DNA from: Haloarcula rubripromontorii
GTDB taxonomy: Archaea; Halobacteriota; Halobacteria; Halobacteriales; Haloarculaceae
Direction of reading: 5' to 3'
Length of the DNA: 64,000 nucleotides
NCBI RefSeq assembly: GCF_001280425.1
Contig: NZ_LIUF01000004.1
Span: forward strand, 290,076-354,075
Below, in pieces: positions 9,036 to 18,014 of the stretch; the first letter of the stretch is position 1, and each line of letters opens with the position of its first letter. The notes under the pieces are model-generated. The model searched no databases. It saw only the letters and a program-made list of their open reading frames with translations, and had not been told where the DNA came from. Both the position numbers and the translations under genes were made by a program.

Positions 9036-10226
9036 ATGGCAGACAACTCCAGCGGCCACGAGGCACCGACACGGCGTAAGTACATGAAGTTCGGCGGAGC
9101 AGTTTTAGGTGGGGGATTGCTCGCCGGTTGTGCGGGCCAGTCTGATAGCGGGTCGACCCCGACTGAAACGGAGATTAGCGAGTCAACTACGACCTCAACG
9201 TCCGAAGACGATAGCTACACGGTATCGATGGCCCCCGCCGGGGAGATCACCTTCGATAGCATTCCCGAGAAGTGGGCGACCTACTACCCGGGTTATGCGG
9301 ATATGGGTGTCGCACTCGGTCTGAGCGATGATTTGACCGGTGTCGGCCAGCCCTCGGAGTATTACACCGAGTTCTATGACGCCGTTCCAGGTGTCTCGGT
9401 CGATTCCGATTCGCTGACGGCGTTGTGGGCAGATGGGATCGACAAAGAGATCTTCTACGAACTGGAAAATGACGTACATCTTATCAGTCCAGAGAACATG
9501 AAACGGTCATTCGACTGGTCCGACGAAGACCTGGCCGAAATCACGGAGAACGTTGGACCGTTCATCGGTAATCGGATCTACCGCCGGTCCGATGAATGGC
9601 ACGATCACCGCTACTACACGATGTACGAGGCCTTCGAGAAGGTCGCGCAAGTATTTCAGAAAGAGGATCAGTACCAGACGTTCAAGGAATTCCACGACGA
9701 GTTCATCGCTGATATTCAGTCACAACTCCCGGCAGAAAGCGACCGGCCGAGTGTCCTGCTCACCTACGAAGCGTCAGATGAACCGGAGACGTTCTCACCG
9801 TATCGGCTTGATGATAGGGGGACGAACAAGAAACAATGGCATGACCTCGGGGTTACCGATGCACTCGCCAACACGAGCGTGGAACAACTCAGTGCCGAAA
9901 ACCGGAGCGAACTCGATTTCGAGAACCTGCTGACGATCGATCCCGAGGTGTTACTCATACGAGGACACGAAGAGAAATCCGCCAGTGAGTTCGAGGAGAC
10001 GGTCCTCGCCTCTCTGCAGGACCATACAGTCGCTAGTGAATTGACCGCCGTACAGAACGGACGAGTGTATCGTGGTGGACTACTCTGGCAAGGCCCAGTT
10101 CAGAATCTCTTCCTAACCGAACAAGCCGCACAACAACTGTATCCGGACATTTTCGGTGAGGTAACCGCCGACGAGAAACTGTTTGACCGCCAGCGCGTCG
10201 CAGACATCATCAACGGAAACACATAA
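9036..10226 (+). CDS. Fe(III)-siderophore ABC substrate-binding lipoprotein
   Basis: A 396-residue periplasmic-binding-type protein of the FecB/BtuF cluster (Pfam Peripla_BP_2). A Tat motif (TRRKYMKFGG) and the lipobox LLAGC (Cys32) are followed by a Thr/Ser linker, so it is a membrane-anchored lipoprotein outside the cell. The mature part has the two-lobe pattern with EITFDSIPEKWATYYPGYADMGVAL (split here as a description of the first strand-helix), HLISPENM in lobe one and LLTIDPEVLLIRGHEE in lobe two. It should capture an iron-loaded siderophore. No permease or ATPase partner is in the window, so import must rely on genes elsewhere. An iron box precedes it. A decayed paralogue lies at 20119-20378. 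Confidence 0.85.
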   Translation: MADNSSGHEAPTRRKYMKFGGAVLGGGLLAGCAGQSDSGSTPTETEISESTTTSTSEDDSYTVSMAPAGEITFDSIPEKWATYYPGYADMGVALGLSDDLTGVGQPSEYYTEFYDAVPGVSVDSDSLTALWADGIDKEIFYELENDVHLISPENMKRSFDWSDEDLAEITENVGPFIGNRIYRRSDEWHDHRYYTMYEAFEKVAQVFQKEDQYQTFKEFHDEFIADIQSQLPAESDRPSVLLTYEASDEPETFSPYRLDDRGTNKKQWHDLGVTDALANTSVEQLSAENRSELDFENLLTIDPEVLLIRGHEEKSASEFEETVLASLQDHTVASELTAVQNGRVYRGGLLWQGPVQNLFLTEQAAQQLYPDIFGEVTADEKLFDRQRVADIINGNT

Positions 10227-10326
10227 TCGAGAAGAATCAGTTCACGACCCCGAGATCATCTAAGGTGGATTTTCATCGTTGTGGCCTTGGACATCGACAC
10301 TTCGCTTTGTATTCTTAGATCGGCCA

Positions 10327-10558
10327 TGTTTAGACGCTAGTAAGAGCGGTTGAGAGCGCTGTTTCCCGAGTCCGTGAGTCAGAATAGTCGTCGAGTCTCG
10401 CTAGTTTTCGAGCCGAAGTTAGTCTGATCAGCCCGGATAGGTTGCAATAGCTGGGCAATTCGGTACGAGGAAGTAAATGGACGAGCCGAATTACTGGCGT
10501 CTGTTCATCCCCGATCGAGACATAGGCTCTCAACAGTCTGCAATTCGGCGTCTAAACA
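10327..10558. repeat. Probable MITE with TGTTTAGACGC termini
   Basis: The 11-base TGTTTAGACGC at 10327-10337 is matched exactly in inverted orientation at 10548-10558. Further in, GTTGAGAGC recurs at nearly the same distance from each end. No coding frame of note lies between. No target duplication is evident. The remaining noncoding stretch to 10798 contains nothing else that I recognise. Confidence 0.55.
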
Positions 10559-10798
10559 AGGTCCTTAGATCCACTTCCCGTCTATGGTGTCTCAAGACGC
10601 TCCACGAGCTGCAGAGTGACTCGGATCAGTAACGAGGACAGAGACATCATCCGGGAAAGCGATTTAGTGAATGAGATTCTAAACTAAACCCTGATGGATG
10701 GGATTACTTTGTGGTTGGGTCCTGATCAGCGACTACGACCGTCGTATGATAGAGGGGACTACGACGGAACACCTCCATCGAAGGGTGTCCGACCATTA

Positions 10799-12874
10799 TC
10801 ACTCGTCGCTGGCTAATGTCCCATCCTTCATAGCGAGCGGATTCGGGACAGTCGTCCGACAGTAGTCGAGGTCATCGCCACGAATTCGCATGGCTGTGAG
10901 AGCCTTGTGGACCATTTTGTCGTCGAACAGCGATTCGCGATGCCAGTCGACCCGGGCTGTCGCCACAGCCGAGTCCGCTTCAAGCTGATCGAAGACCCGC
11001 TCACAAACCTCCCTGACAGCTACCCAACAATCGCCTTCGTCTACGGGCTCGATATCGGCCAGCCGGCCGATGAGTTCCCCAAGCTGGTTCTGGAAGAGAG
11101 TATACCACAGTTTCTCTCTGGTCGCATCCGGATTGGTCGTAGTGATGTTCGAATCGGGATAAGTTGTCAGTTCTCGTCCCTGGGTTTTAAGGCGAGGTTC
11201 GTGAATCCGGATGCCCCCGAAGTCACTGACGAGCACTCCTGTCGGCTCACCGTCCGAAAACACGAGATAGGTGTTCTGGAGATGGGCTTCAAGCGCGATG
11301 CCGTACTTGACGAGTAATCTGAGTGTCCCAGGAACGACCGTGTCAACGTACGCCTCGAGGAACCGGTGTACGATGTCCTCGCGAGTAGCCGCCTCAGATC
11401 GATTCGCGAACGTGTCGATGACGCCAGACAGAATCGACTTGCGGCCACGGGGTGTGCAGGCGAGAAGACTCGCTGCCGTCACCACGGTACTCTCCGGTCC
11501 GACTAACCGATGTGACTGTGGGTGCTGCCTGACTAAGGCCGAGAGGTTCCGTGCATCATCATACTTTTCTCCCTCCGGATGAGGGCCACCGGGGGGATGA
11601 TAACAGGCTCCAGCAAGTTCCTCAAGTACACCGAGACGGCTAATCGGCTCCGACGAGAACACATCTCTGAGTAGACTCGTGATTGCCGGTCCGTTCGAGA
11701 CTGCATGAGGTGAGAGTGTTCGGACAACGTTCGTTAACTGGACGCCCAATGGCACTTTAAAGTGGGGCGCAGAGTCAGTCGCTGTCTCACTGTCGTCCGG
11801 AACTAGCGTCCGGACAGACAGCAACGGTGTCGCAGGACGCTCGATGCCATGTATCGGGATTATCGTGTCGTTGTGACGGACTTCGTCGTACCGAGAGCTC
11901 AGGACGCGCTGAAACTGCCAAGGGTGGGCTGGCAACACGGTATATTCCTTCCCGGATGCCCCTGCGGGGAGCTGCTGATTGACGGTTGATCGAAGCGTCG
12001 GGTAACAGTCCAAGACGCGGTCAGTGAGTGATGAGCCGTCAACGCTCGATTCTAGAGTATGTCCGGCATGGATCGCGACGAAGCGGATACCGATAGATCC
12101 CGTAAGTTCCGGAGCGAATGACAGTCCAGCAGCCGGATCCATCCCTCGTCTAATCTTTGTCCCTGGGTGAAACGGATGTCCGTCGGTGACCAGCCGGTCC
12201 ATCGCAGCTGTCGGATCGGTCCCCTCGATATCGACTGTCATGGGTGTTGGCGGGTCAGTCACTGATTGCCATTGAACTTGTTTTGCGAGTCGTGCCAAAC
12301 CGAGGTTCGCCACACTTTCATCGACTTCGCTCCGGAAACGGTCGGCGTCGGCTGCAGACTCGAATATTCCCGCCTCTTCTAGGCAGTCAACGATAGTTAC
12401 TGGCGTGCTTACGGTGGCTACATCGTCGTAGCGTTGAATTGTCACCGGCATATCGAATCGATACCGCTTGAAGGATCGAACGGTGACGACAGGCACAACG
12501 ATCACGACACCTGCCGCGGGGATCGGCACCACGAGGAGCCTTTGATCAGGGTGTGCCGAGACGATCGTCGGAATGTCGAGTCCGTCCGGGAGGTCCGTAT
12601 CGGCTATCGAGCTGGAACCATCTGTCTCGACTATGCCCGGAGTTTCGACCCCTGATGGACAGTCCCGTGCGAGTCCACCGATCAATCGGCAAAGAATCAA
12701 TCGTCGGGCCATTGGGAGAATAGCTAGATAGGCATCTTCCGGCGGGGTGGAGAGATCGTTGGTAGCCGCGTATAGCCGTGCAGCCGGGAGTACGTCTCGC
12801 TCGCGAGCTGTGAGGTCGTCGAATCCCAACGGATCAGCTTCAGCCCACGTCCCTACTGGTTCGTAACGTGTCAT
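10799..12874 (-). CDS. NIS siderophore synthetase, IucA/IucC family (691 aa)
   Basis: ATP-dependent, NRPS-independent siderophore synthetase that couples a carboxylate (classically citrate or a citryl derivative) to an amine or alcohol. Family marks are GHPFHPGTK (residues 232-240), the HPWQ motif (317-320), KVPLGVQLTNVVRT (373-386), HLQN (531-534) in the nucleotide/carboxylate site, and DFGG at 551, followed by a FhuF-like C-terminal part. Length is slightly above the usual 580-620 because of an insertion around residues 70-100. It is the second gene of a pair, 13 bases after the 615-residue paralogue, so both are read from the iron box at 14805. Acceptor and donor specificity cannot be read from sequence. 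Confidence 0.9.
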   Translation of the reverse strand: MTRYEPVGTWAEADPLGFDDLTARERDVLPAARLYAATNDLSTPPEDAYLAILPMARRLILCRLIGGLARDCPSGVETPGIVETDGSSSIADTDLPDGLDIPTIVSAHPDQRLLVVPIPAAGVVIVVPVVTVRSFKRYRFDMPVTIQRYDDVATVSTPVTIVDCLEEAGIFESAADADRFRSEVDESVANLGLARLAKQVQWQSVTDPPTPMTVDIEGTDPTAAMDRLVTDGHPFHPGTKIRRGMDPAAGLSFAPELTGSIGIRFVAIHAGHTLESSVDGSSLTDRVLDCYPTLRSTVNQQLPAGASGKEYTVLPAHPWQFQRVLSSRYDEVRHNDTIIPIHGIERPATPLLSVRTLVPDDSETATDSAPHFKVPLGVQLTNVVRTLSPHAVSNGPAITSLLRDVFSSEPISRLGVLEELAGACYHPPGGPHPEGEKYDDARNLSALVRQHPQSHRLVGPESTVVTAASLLACTPRGRKSILSGVIDTFANRSEAATREDIVHRFLEAYVDTVVPGTLRLLVKYGIALEAHLQNTYLVFSDGEPTGVLVSDFGGIRIHEPRLKTQGRELTTYPDSNITTTNPDATREKLWYTLFQNQLGELIGRLADIEPVDEGDCWVAVREVCERVFDQLEADSAVATARVDWHRESLFDDKMVHKALTAMRIRGDDLDYCRTTVPNPLAMKDGTLASDE

Positions 12875-12887
12875 CGATGGATGCTGG

Positions 12888-14735
12888 TTAATCGAACCGG
12901 TGGAGGGGGTTTTCCAGTGTACCGTGATACTGAACTTTCGGCCGGGTACTGCTGTCTTCGTAGCCGTTGTCCAGCATCCGGTTGCGATTCAAACAGTAGT
13001 TACGGAATCTAGGTCGATAAAGATCGAACAGATCAAACCGGTCTTCGTATTCTGGGAACCGGTCGTGGTACTTTTGGATGGCACGGTGTAGCTGTTGCCA
13101 GAATCGCGATTCCGGATATCCGTGATTGCGTGCGAGCAGATCCGACACAAATCGGCCGATCCCGTCGAGGACCGTTCCGACGATCCGATGGGTCAGCAAC
13201 ACCGGAGGCTTCCGCTTGAGGATGTAGTGTTTGAACTGATCACCGTCTTGGAACTTTTGTGGAAGCTTCTCGATCAGCTCGGGGAAATCCCTGTCGACGA
13301 GTGCGACCTCGTCGACGAAATCAGTGATCGCGATGCGTTTCGGTTCACCCTCCTCGTGGATCAGACTCACGTTGGTACCATGGGGCATGAACACCAGCCC
13401 GTACTTATAGAGGTAGTGTAGAATAGGGAATAGGAAGACCTCGAAAAATTTGTCAAGCCATGTCTCGATATCGCGACCTGATCGCTCAGCGAGCTTACTA
13501 ACTACTGGAGTCCCATCGAAGTCTTCGTGGATCACTGCAGCGAGCAAGAGAGATGATTCTTTCTCCCTCACAGGAGCTACCGCGCTCTCTCGCCAGATAC
13601 AAGCCAGTAGCTCGTGATACTGATAGGGCGCGTCGTCGAGCTGGGAGTATTTCGGATGCTGGTAATTGACACTCGCGATCTCACCAGGCAGCACTAAGTC
13701 GAGTTCATCCCGTAAGTACGGATCGTCGTCACGGATCGATTTGATAACCTCCGTGACATCGGGAGCAGCCATAGCCTGTTCACCGAGGATGCCGCGATAG
13801 ACGTTGGTATTTCGGATCTTGAGAGGGAGTTTCACTTGATGTTTCGTCGGGTCGGTCAGGTTCGTAAACGTCCGAATCGATTGCTGTGGGAGGTATTCGT
13901 TGGGACCCTTACCAAGAGGGATGAGCGCTCCAGAGGCGATCTCGCCTGCGAACAACTGTGCGATGCTGTCGTTCCACTGCCAGTCGTGGACTGGCATGAA
14001 ATGATAGTTATCGGGCTCGTATCCCTGCTCTGAGACGACCGTCTTGAACTGCTGGTACTGCTCACCCAGCTCCGTCGTGAGGAGGTCTTCTGCAGTCACT
14101 CCCTCAACAGACTTGAAGGTAGCCCTGTCATTCCGTACGGCAAGCCACGATAACGTTTGTCGCTGTTTTGATTCGGGCACGTACGCGAGGTAGTCGTCGT
14201 AATCGAATCCCATCCGACCCTTGTTATAGGTGTACTTGGGGTGCCCCTCCATCTCACCGTCGACTGCGGCAAACGGAAGGTCGAGAATCGATTCATCCTC
14301 TCGATCGGCTTTCTGGGCGCGGATGTGTGTGTCTGCAACGAGTGTATTGTAAAACTCGCGGAGCAGATGGCCAGTTGTCACGGAATCGATCCCGATGAGA
14401 TGGCGTGCATCGAGGATGAACTGGAGTGGATCAGTCGCTTCGGTCCATTCCTCGTTGTCCTTACGTCTGTAAGTCGACCCCACCCGAATCCGATAACAAC
14501 TAAATGGACGTGGGTTGGCGTCGAATCGGTACTCAACACCATCGTCCACTCCTACAACATAGCGCCCCCAGCTATCGCTTGGTTCGCTCTCCGTGGCTTG
14601 GACTGTCCCGATCTGTGTCGGTGTCAGAATCGATTCCCGCATGAACTCCCGGAGAACACGCCGTAGCATCTCGCTATTGGCTGTTTTCCAATGACCGCTT
14701 CGCATTACGCTCTGGAGCCGTTCATAGTTCTCCAT
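12888..14735 (-). CDS. NIS siderophore synthetase, IucA/IucC family (615 aa)
   Basis: Second NRPS-independent siderophore synthetase, distant in sequence from the 691-residue one. Visible marks are GHPKYTYNKGRMGF (164-177), HDWQW (250-254) in place of HPWQ, KLPLKIRNTNVYRG (302-315) and MPHGTN around residue 470. The Pro-to-Asp change in the HPWQ-type motif is a variant, not an obvious defect. NIS synthetases often come in pairs that act in sequence on the two ends of citrate, and this arrangement fits that. It starts the bicistronic unit; an iron box sits 70 bases upstream of its ATG. It acts in the cytoplasm. Confidence 0.9.
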   Translation of the reverse strand: MENYERLQSVMRSGHWKTANSEMLRRVLREFMRESILTPTQIGTVQATESEPSDSWGRYVVGVDDGVEYRFDANPRPFSCYRIRVGSTYRRKDNEEWTEATDPLQFILDARHLIGIDSVTTGHLLREFYNTLVADTHIRAQKADREDESILDLPFAAVDGEMEGHPKYTYNKGRMGFDYDDYLAYVPESKQRQTLSWLAVRNDRATFKSVEGVTAEDLLTTELGEQYQQFKTVVSEQGYEPDNYHFMPVHDWQWNDSIAQLFAGEIASGALIPLGKGPNEYLPQQSIRTFTNLTDPTKHQVKLPLKIRNTNVYRGILGEQAMAAPDVTEVIKSIRDDDPYLRDELDLVLPGEIASVNYQHPKYSQLDDAPYQYHELLACIWRESAVAPVREKESSLLLAAVIHEDFDGTPVVSKLAERSGRDIETWLDKFFEVFLFPILHYLYKYGLVFMPHGTNVSLIHEEGEPKRIAITDFVDEVALVDRDFPELIEKLPQKFQDGDQFKHYILKRKPPVLLTHRIVGTVLDGIGRFVSDLLARNHGYPESRFWQQLHRAIQKYHDRFPEYEDRFDLFDLYRPRFRNYCLNRNRMLDNGYEDSSTRPKVQYHGTLENPLHRFD

Positions 14736-14804
14736 CGATCAGTCACCTCGGCAGGCACGCATTCCAATTTCCCTATTGTCCATTCTCATTGTTACGTCCA
14801 ATTT

Positions 14805-14818
14805 TTAGGCTTGCCTAA
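14805..14818. promoter_or_regulatory. Iron box upstream of the two NIS synthetases
   Basis: Perfect palindrome TTAGGC-TT-GCCTAA, 70 bases before the start at 14735. The AT-rich segment directly on the upstream side (14819-14845) could hold the TATA element. Confidence 0.8.
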
Positions 14819-14992
14819 AGATTAAAATAGCTAATGTATTAACTCCTAGAGGATGCTAGAATATCATGTTATGAATTTCCATTTTTATTTATAATATAGT
14901 GGGGCAAATCACAACGCATCGAGTCGCTTAATAGTGATATATCGGGCTGGCAGGTGAGCGATGACCATGTACAAATCTGCAAGGGAACCGAT

Positions 14993-16333
14993 CTATCCTA
15001 AAACGGTAGTTACTGCCTCCTCGAATCGTGTTGCGACCTCGTCGATCTCGTTGGGACTCACCGTCAAAGGAGGGAGAAACCGGGCGACCGCGGAGTCACG
15101 ACCGCCAGTTTCGATGACGAGTTGTCGTTCAAAGCACTCCGCTTTTACAGCGGCGGCGAGATCACCGTTGGGATCTGGGGGATCGTCGCCGTCGTCATGC
15201 TCATCAACAAACTCAACGCCGAGCATCAATCCTCGACCGCGAACGTCACCGATACGCTCGAACTGGGATTCCAATGACTGGAGTCGCGTAAGAAATCGTT
15301 CGCCCATCTGTGCAGCGTGATCGTCAAGGTCATTGTCCAATATCTCCCGGATTGTAGCCCGACCGGCAGCCATTGCGAGTTGGTGGCCTCGGAAGGTACC
15401 AGCATGGGCACCTGGCTCCCATTCGTCCAGGGAGTCATCGTAGATGACGACCGCCAGCGGCAATCCACCGCCGATCCCCTTTGAACAGGTTACTACATCT
15501 GGTATGATGTCTGCATGCTCGAACGCCCACATTTCTCCCGTCCGCCCCATCCCACTCTGAATCTCGTCGACAATCAAGGGTATCTCCTCCTGTCGGGTAA
15601 GTCGACGAATGTCCCGAATCCACTCTTCTGGTGCGGGATTGACCCCGCCTTCTCCTTGGACAGGCTCGAAAATCATTCCCGCAGGACTTGTAACACCACT
15701 CTTTGGGTCGGTCAACACCCGCTCAATGAACGCCGTCACTGGCTGGTGATTCTGCCCATCTAATCCGAAGGGGTGCCGGTACGGATCAGGGAACGGCAGG
15801 TGATGAGTTCCTGGCATCAGTCCTTGGACCGGCTCTTTCGTCGCTTTGTCTCCCATGAGGCTCAACGCCCCGTTCGTCATCCCGTGATATCCACCTTGGA
15901 ACCCGAGGACTGGCTTATTTCCCGTCGCCGTTTTGACGAGCTTGATTGCCGCTTCGACGGCATCCGTTCCCGCAGGTGAGCAGAACTGTATTTTCGCCGA
16001 CTCAGTGAACTCGTCTGGTAGACTTTCGAAGACCGCATCAACAAATGCCTCTTTTTCCGGCGTTGTTATATCAAGCGTGTGAAGCGGACGGTCCTCAGTG
16101 AGAAGCCTTTCGACTTCCTGAGTCACCTTTGGATGGTTGTGCCCAAGTACGAGTGTGCCCGCACCGGCTAAACAGTCGAGATACGTGTTCCCGTCGGCGT
16201 CACGTAGCTCAAGGCCCTGCGCATGATCAACAGCAAACGGTAATGACCGTGGATACGTCCGTGCGCTAGATTCACGTTCTTGCTGGCTTGTCCGGAGTTT
16301 TTCATTCGACTCGTCGTATCTCATCGGTTCCAT
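14993..16333 (-). CDS. dat: Class III aminotransferase, diaminobutyrate--2-oxoglutarate type
   Basis: PLP-dependent aminotransferase of 446 residues, most like the enzymes that convert aspartate semialdehyde to L-2,4-diaminobutyrate with glutamate as donor. The substrate-side GAGTLVLGHNHP, the cofactor aspartate in LIVDEIQSG (Asp256) and the PLP-binding lysine in TCSKGIGGG (Lys285) are all present. Siderophore loci of this kind use diaminobutyrate as a building block; here no decarboxylase follows, so the amino acid itself may be used. It has its own iron box 51 bases upstream. The symbol reflects the family; an ornithine- or GABA-type substrate is not excluded. Confidence 0.82.
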   Translation of the reverse strand: MEPMRYDESNEKLRTSQQERESSARTYPRSLPFAVDHAQGLELRDADGNTYLDCLAGAGTLVLGHNHPKVTQEVERLLTEDRPLHTLDITTPEKEAFVDAVFESLPDEFTESAKIQFCSPAGTDAVEAAIKLVKTATGNKPVLGFQGGYHGMTNGALSLMGDKATKEPVQGLMPGTHHLPFPDPYRHPFGLDGQNHQPVTAFIERVLTDPKSGVTSPAGMIFEPVQGEGGVNPAPEEWIRDIRRLTRQEEIPLIVDEIQSGMGRTGEMWAFEHADIIPDVVTCSKGIGGGLPLAVVIYDDSLDEWEPGAHAGTFRGHQLAMAAGRATIREILDNDLDDHAAQMGERFLTRLQSLESQFERIGDVRGRGLMLGVEFVDEHDDGDDPPDPNGDLAAAVKAECFERQLVIETGGRDSAVARFLPPLTVSPNEIDEVATRFEEAVTTVLG

Positions 16334-16383
16334 CCCTCTTCTCCTGTCCTTCCTGAAATTGTGGCTTTAGTCATGGCCAATTT

Positions 16384-16397
16384 TTAGGTTGGCCTAA
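16384..16397. promoter_or_regulatory. Iron box upstream of the aminotransferase
   Basis: TTAGGT-TG-GCCTAA, one base off the perfect palindrome, 51 bases before the start at 16333. The A-rich and TATA-like sequence next to it (16398-16440) is a plausible promoter. Confidence 0.75.
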
Positions 16398-16456
16398 AAA
16401 CAAAAAAGTGTTGTGGTATAATATATTATATTTAAATAAATTACCTTAGGTATGGG

Positions 16457-17782
16457 TCAATAGATCCTTCGAAGGCGATCACGATTCCAGGATCGCGCAC
16501 TTTCGGTGAAGGCATCCCAGTGACTCCGCTTGACTTCCAGGTACGTCTCGAGTAGTTCGTCGCCAAGCACCTCGCGCATCGTCTCGTTGGTTGCAAGGGC
16601 ATCTAACGCGGCGCCAAGTGTTTGAGGCAGCCGTTCGATTCCACGCTCAGCCCGTTGGGTCGGTGACAGTGTGCCTGGGTCGACAGTCACCGATTTTGGT
16701 GGCTCCAGTTCACGCTGGATGCCGTCCGCACCAGCGGCCAACAGCCCGATTAGAGCTAAATACGGGTTAATAGTATTATCTGCCCCACGGAACTCAATGC
16801 GAGTTGACTGCGCTTCGGTGCCGGCTTGGGTAGCTGGGATCCGAACTAGTGCTTCCCGGTTACCTGTTCCCCAGCAGACGAACCCGGCGGCACCGTACTG
16901 GGGGCGTAATCGGGTATATGAGTTTGCAGTTGGGGCAGTAAGTGCCAACAGTGCCGACGCATGAGTAAGAATCCCAGCAATAAACTGCTCGCACAGTTCG
17001 CTCGGCTCTCCCTTCGCCGAGTCGTAGAACCGATTGGCGTCATCCCAGAGCGATAAATGGATGTGACAGCCGTTTGTAGCGGTACCGAATGGTCTCGGAA
17101 GAAAGGTGGCCCGAAAGTCGTCTGTCCGGGCGACACTCTTGACAGTCTCCCGAAGTAGGATATGTTCGTCAACCGCTCGTAATCCTGGTTGGTGTCCAAT
17201 TACGACCTCATGTTTCCCGGCCGCATATTCCGGGTAGTACTTCTCAACTACTAGGCCCTGGCTTTCGAGCGCGGTTACGATCCGGCGTATCGTCTCATGT
17301 GTCTCTCGCGTACTTTCGGTCAGATACACCCCTTTTGTGTCAAGTGGCTGGGCCTCACCGTCAGAGTCTCGGGTGAACAAGTGAAACTCACTTTCGAAGG
17401 CTACTGCCGGCTGGTAGGCCATTTCACTGATAAACTTTTGAAGTGACGACCGTGGATCGATAGGCCAGGGGTTACCGGCCAAGGTTTCAATATTACAGAG
17501 CATACATCCGGTTTGTTCGGCATATGGGAGCGATCGCATTGTCTCGGGATCTGGCTGAAGCTTAACCTCACCAGCAGCGCCGAGTCGCCCGTCCTTATCG
17601 CGCCGTCCGAATGCGTTGTAGCTCTGGACCAACTCAGAAATTGGTGTCCCGTTCTCAACGGCTGTGTCGACTTTCTCCGCGTTGATTTCATGCGCCCGAA
17701 CGGCTCCACTCTGTGTAACAAAAACCAGACGGACCAAATCGAAGTTGGTATCGTTGGTGGGGACTTTATCTCCAGTCGTCAT
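16457..17782 (-). CDS. Glutamine-synthetase-like amide ligase in the siderophore locus
   Basis: A 441-residue member of the glutamine synthetase superfamily, closer in feel to gamma-glutamylpolyamine synthetases (PuuA/GlnA-like) than to housekeeping GlnA. Metal and catalytic motifs remain: ESEFHLF, KHEVVIG, GCHIHLSLW, NSYTRLRP and RIEFRGAD, so it should be an active ATP-dependent ligase. Its place among siderophore genes, with its own iron box directly in front, suggests that it activates a carboxyl group of glutamate or of a citrate/diaminobutyrate intermediate and joins it to an amine. This role is inference. It is the first gene on the minus side of a divergent iron-regulated promoter region. 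Confidence 0.8.
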   Translation of the reverse strand: MTTGDKVPTNDTNFDLVRLVFVTQSGAVRAHEINAEKVDTAVENGTPISELVQSYNAFGRRDKDGRLGAAGEVKLQPDPETMRSLPYAEQTGCMLCNIETLAGNPWPIDPRSSLQKFISEMAYQPAVAFESEFHLFTRDSDGEAQPLDTKGVYLTESTRETHETIRRIVTALESQGLVVEKYYPEYAAGKHEVVIGHQPGLRAVDEHILLRETVKSVARTDDFRATFLPRPFGTATNGCHIHLSLWDDANRFYDSAKGEPSELCEQFIAGILTHASALLALTAPTANSYTRLRPQYGAAGFVCWGTGNREALVRIPATQAGTEAQSTRIEFRGADNTINPYLALIGLLAAGADGIQRELEPPKSVTVDPGTLSPTQRAERGIERLPQTLGAALDALATNETMREVLGDELLETYLEVKRSHWDAFTESARSWNRDRLRRIY

Positions 17783-17800
17783 ATTTCACCGATATATATT

Positions 17801-17814
17801 TTAGGTGGGCCTAA
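17801..17814. promoter_or_regulatory. Iron box for the GS-like ligase
   Basis: TTAGGT-GG-GCCTAA, 19 bases before the start at 17782, next to the TATA-like ATATATATT (17792-17800). Confidence 0.75.
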
Positions 17815-17905
17815 AAAGCTTCGGCTAAAGACGCTCCTGCCGGACTAGTTTCCGCATGCATTCTCAAATATCACTCACTGTGCTATCCGAAAGGACTTAG
17901 TTGAT

Positions 17906-17919
17906 TTAGGCTGACCTAA
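17906..17919. promoter_or_regulatory. Iron box for the ABC exporter
   Basis: TTAGGC-TG-ACCTAA, one mismatch, in the divergent region and 96 bases before the exporter start at 18015. Confidence 0.72.
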
Positions 17920-18014
17920 AAATATGGGAACTAGAACACCATATTGGATGACAATATTGTGGCGGCTCCGTCAGAAGAGAGAGTTCAACAGCAACGGATC
18001 GACGGTAAACACAG

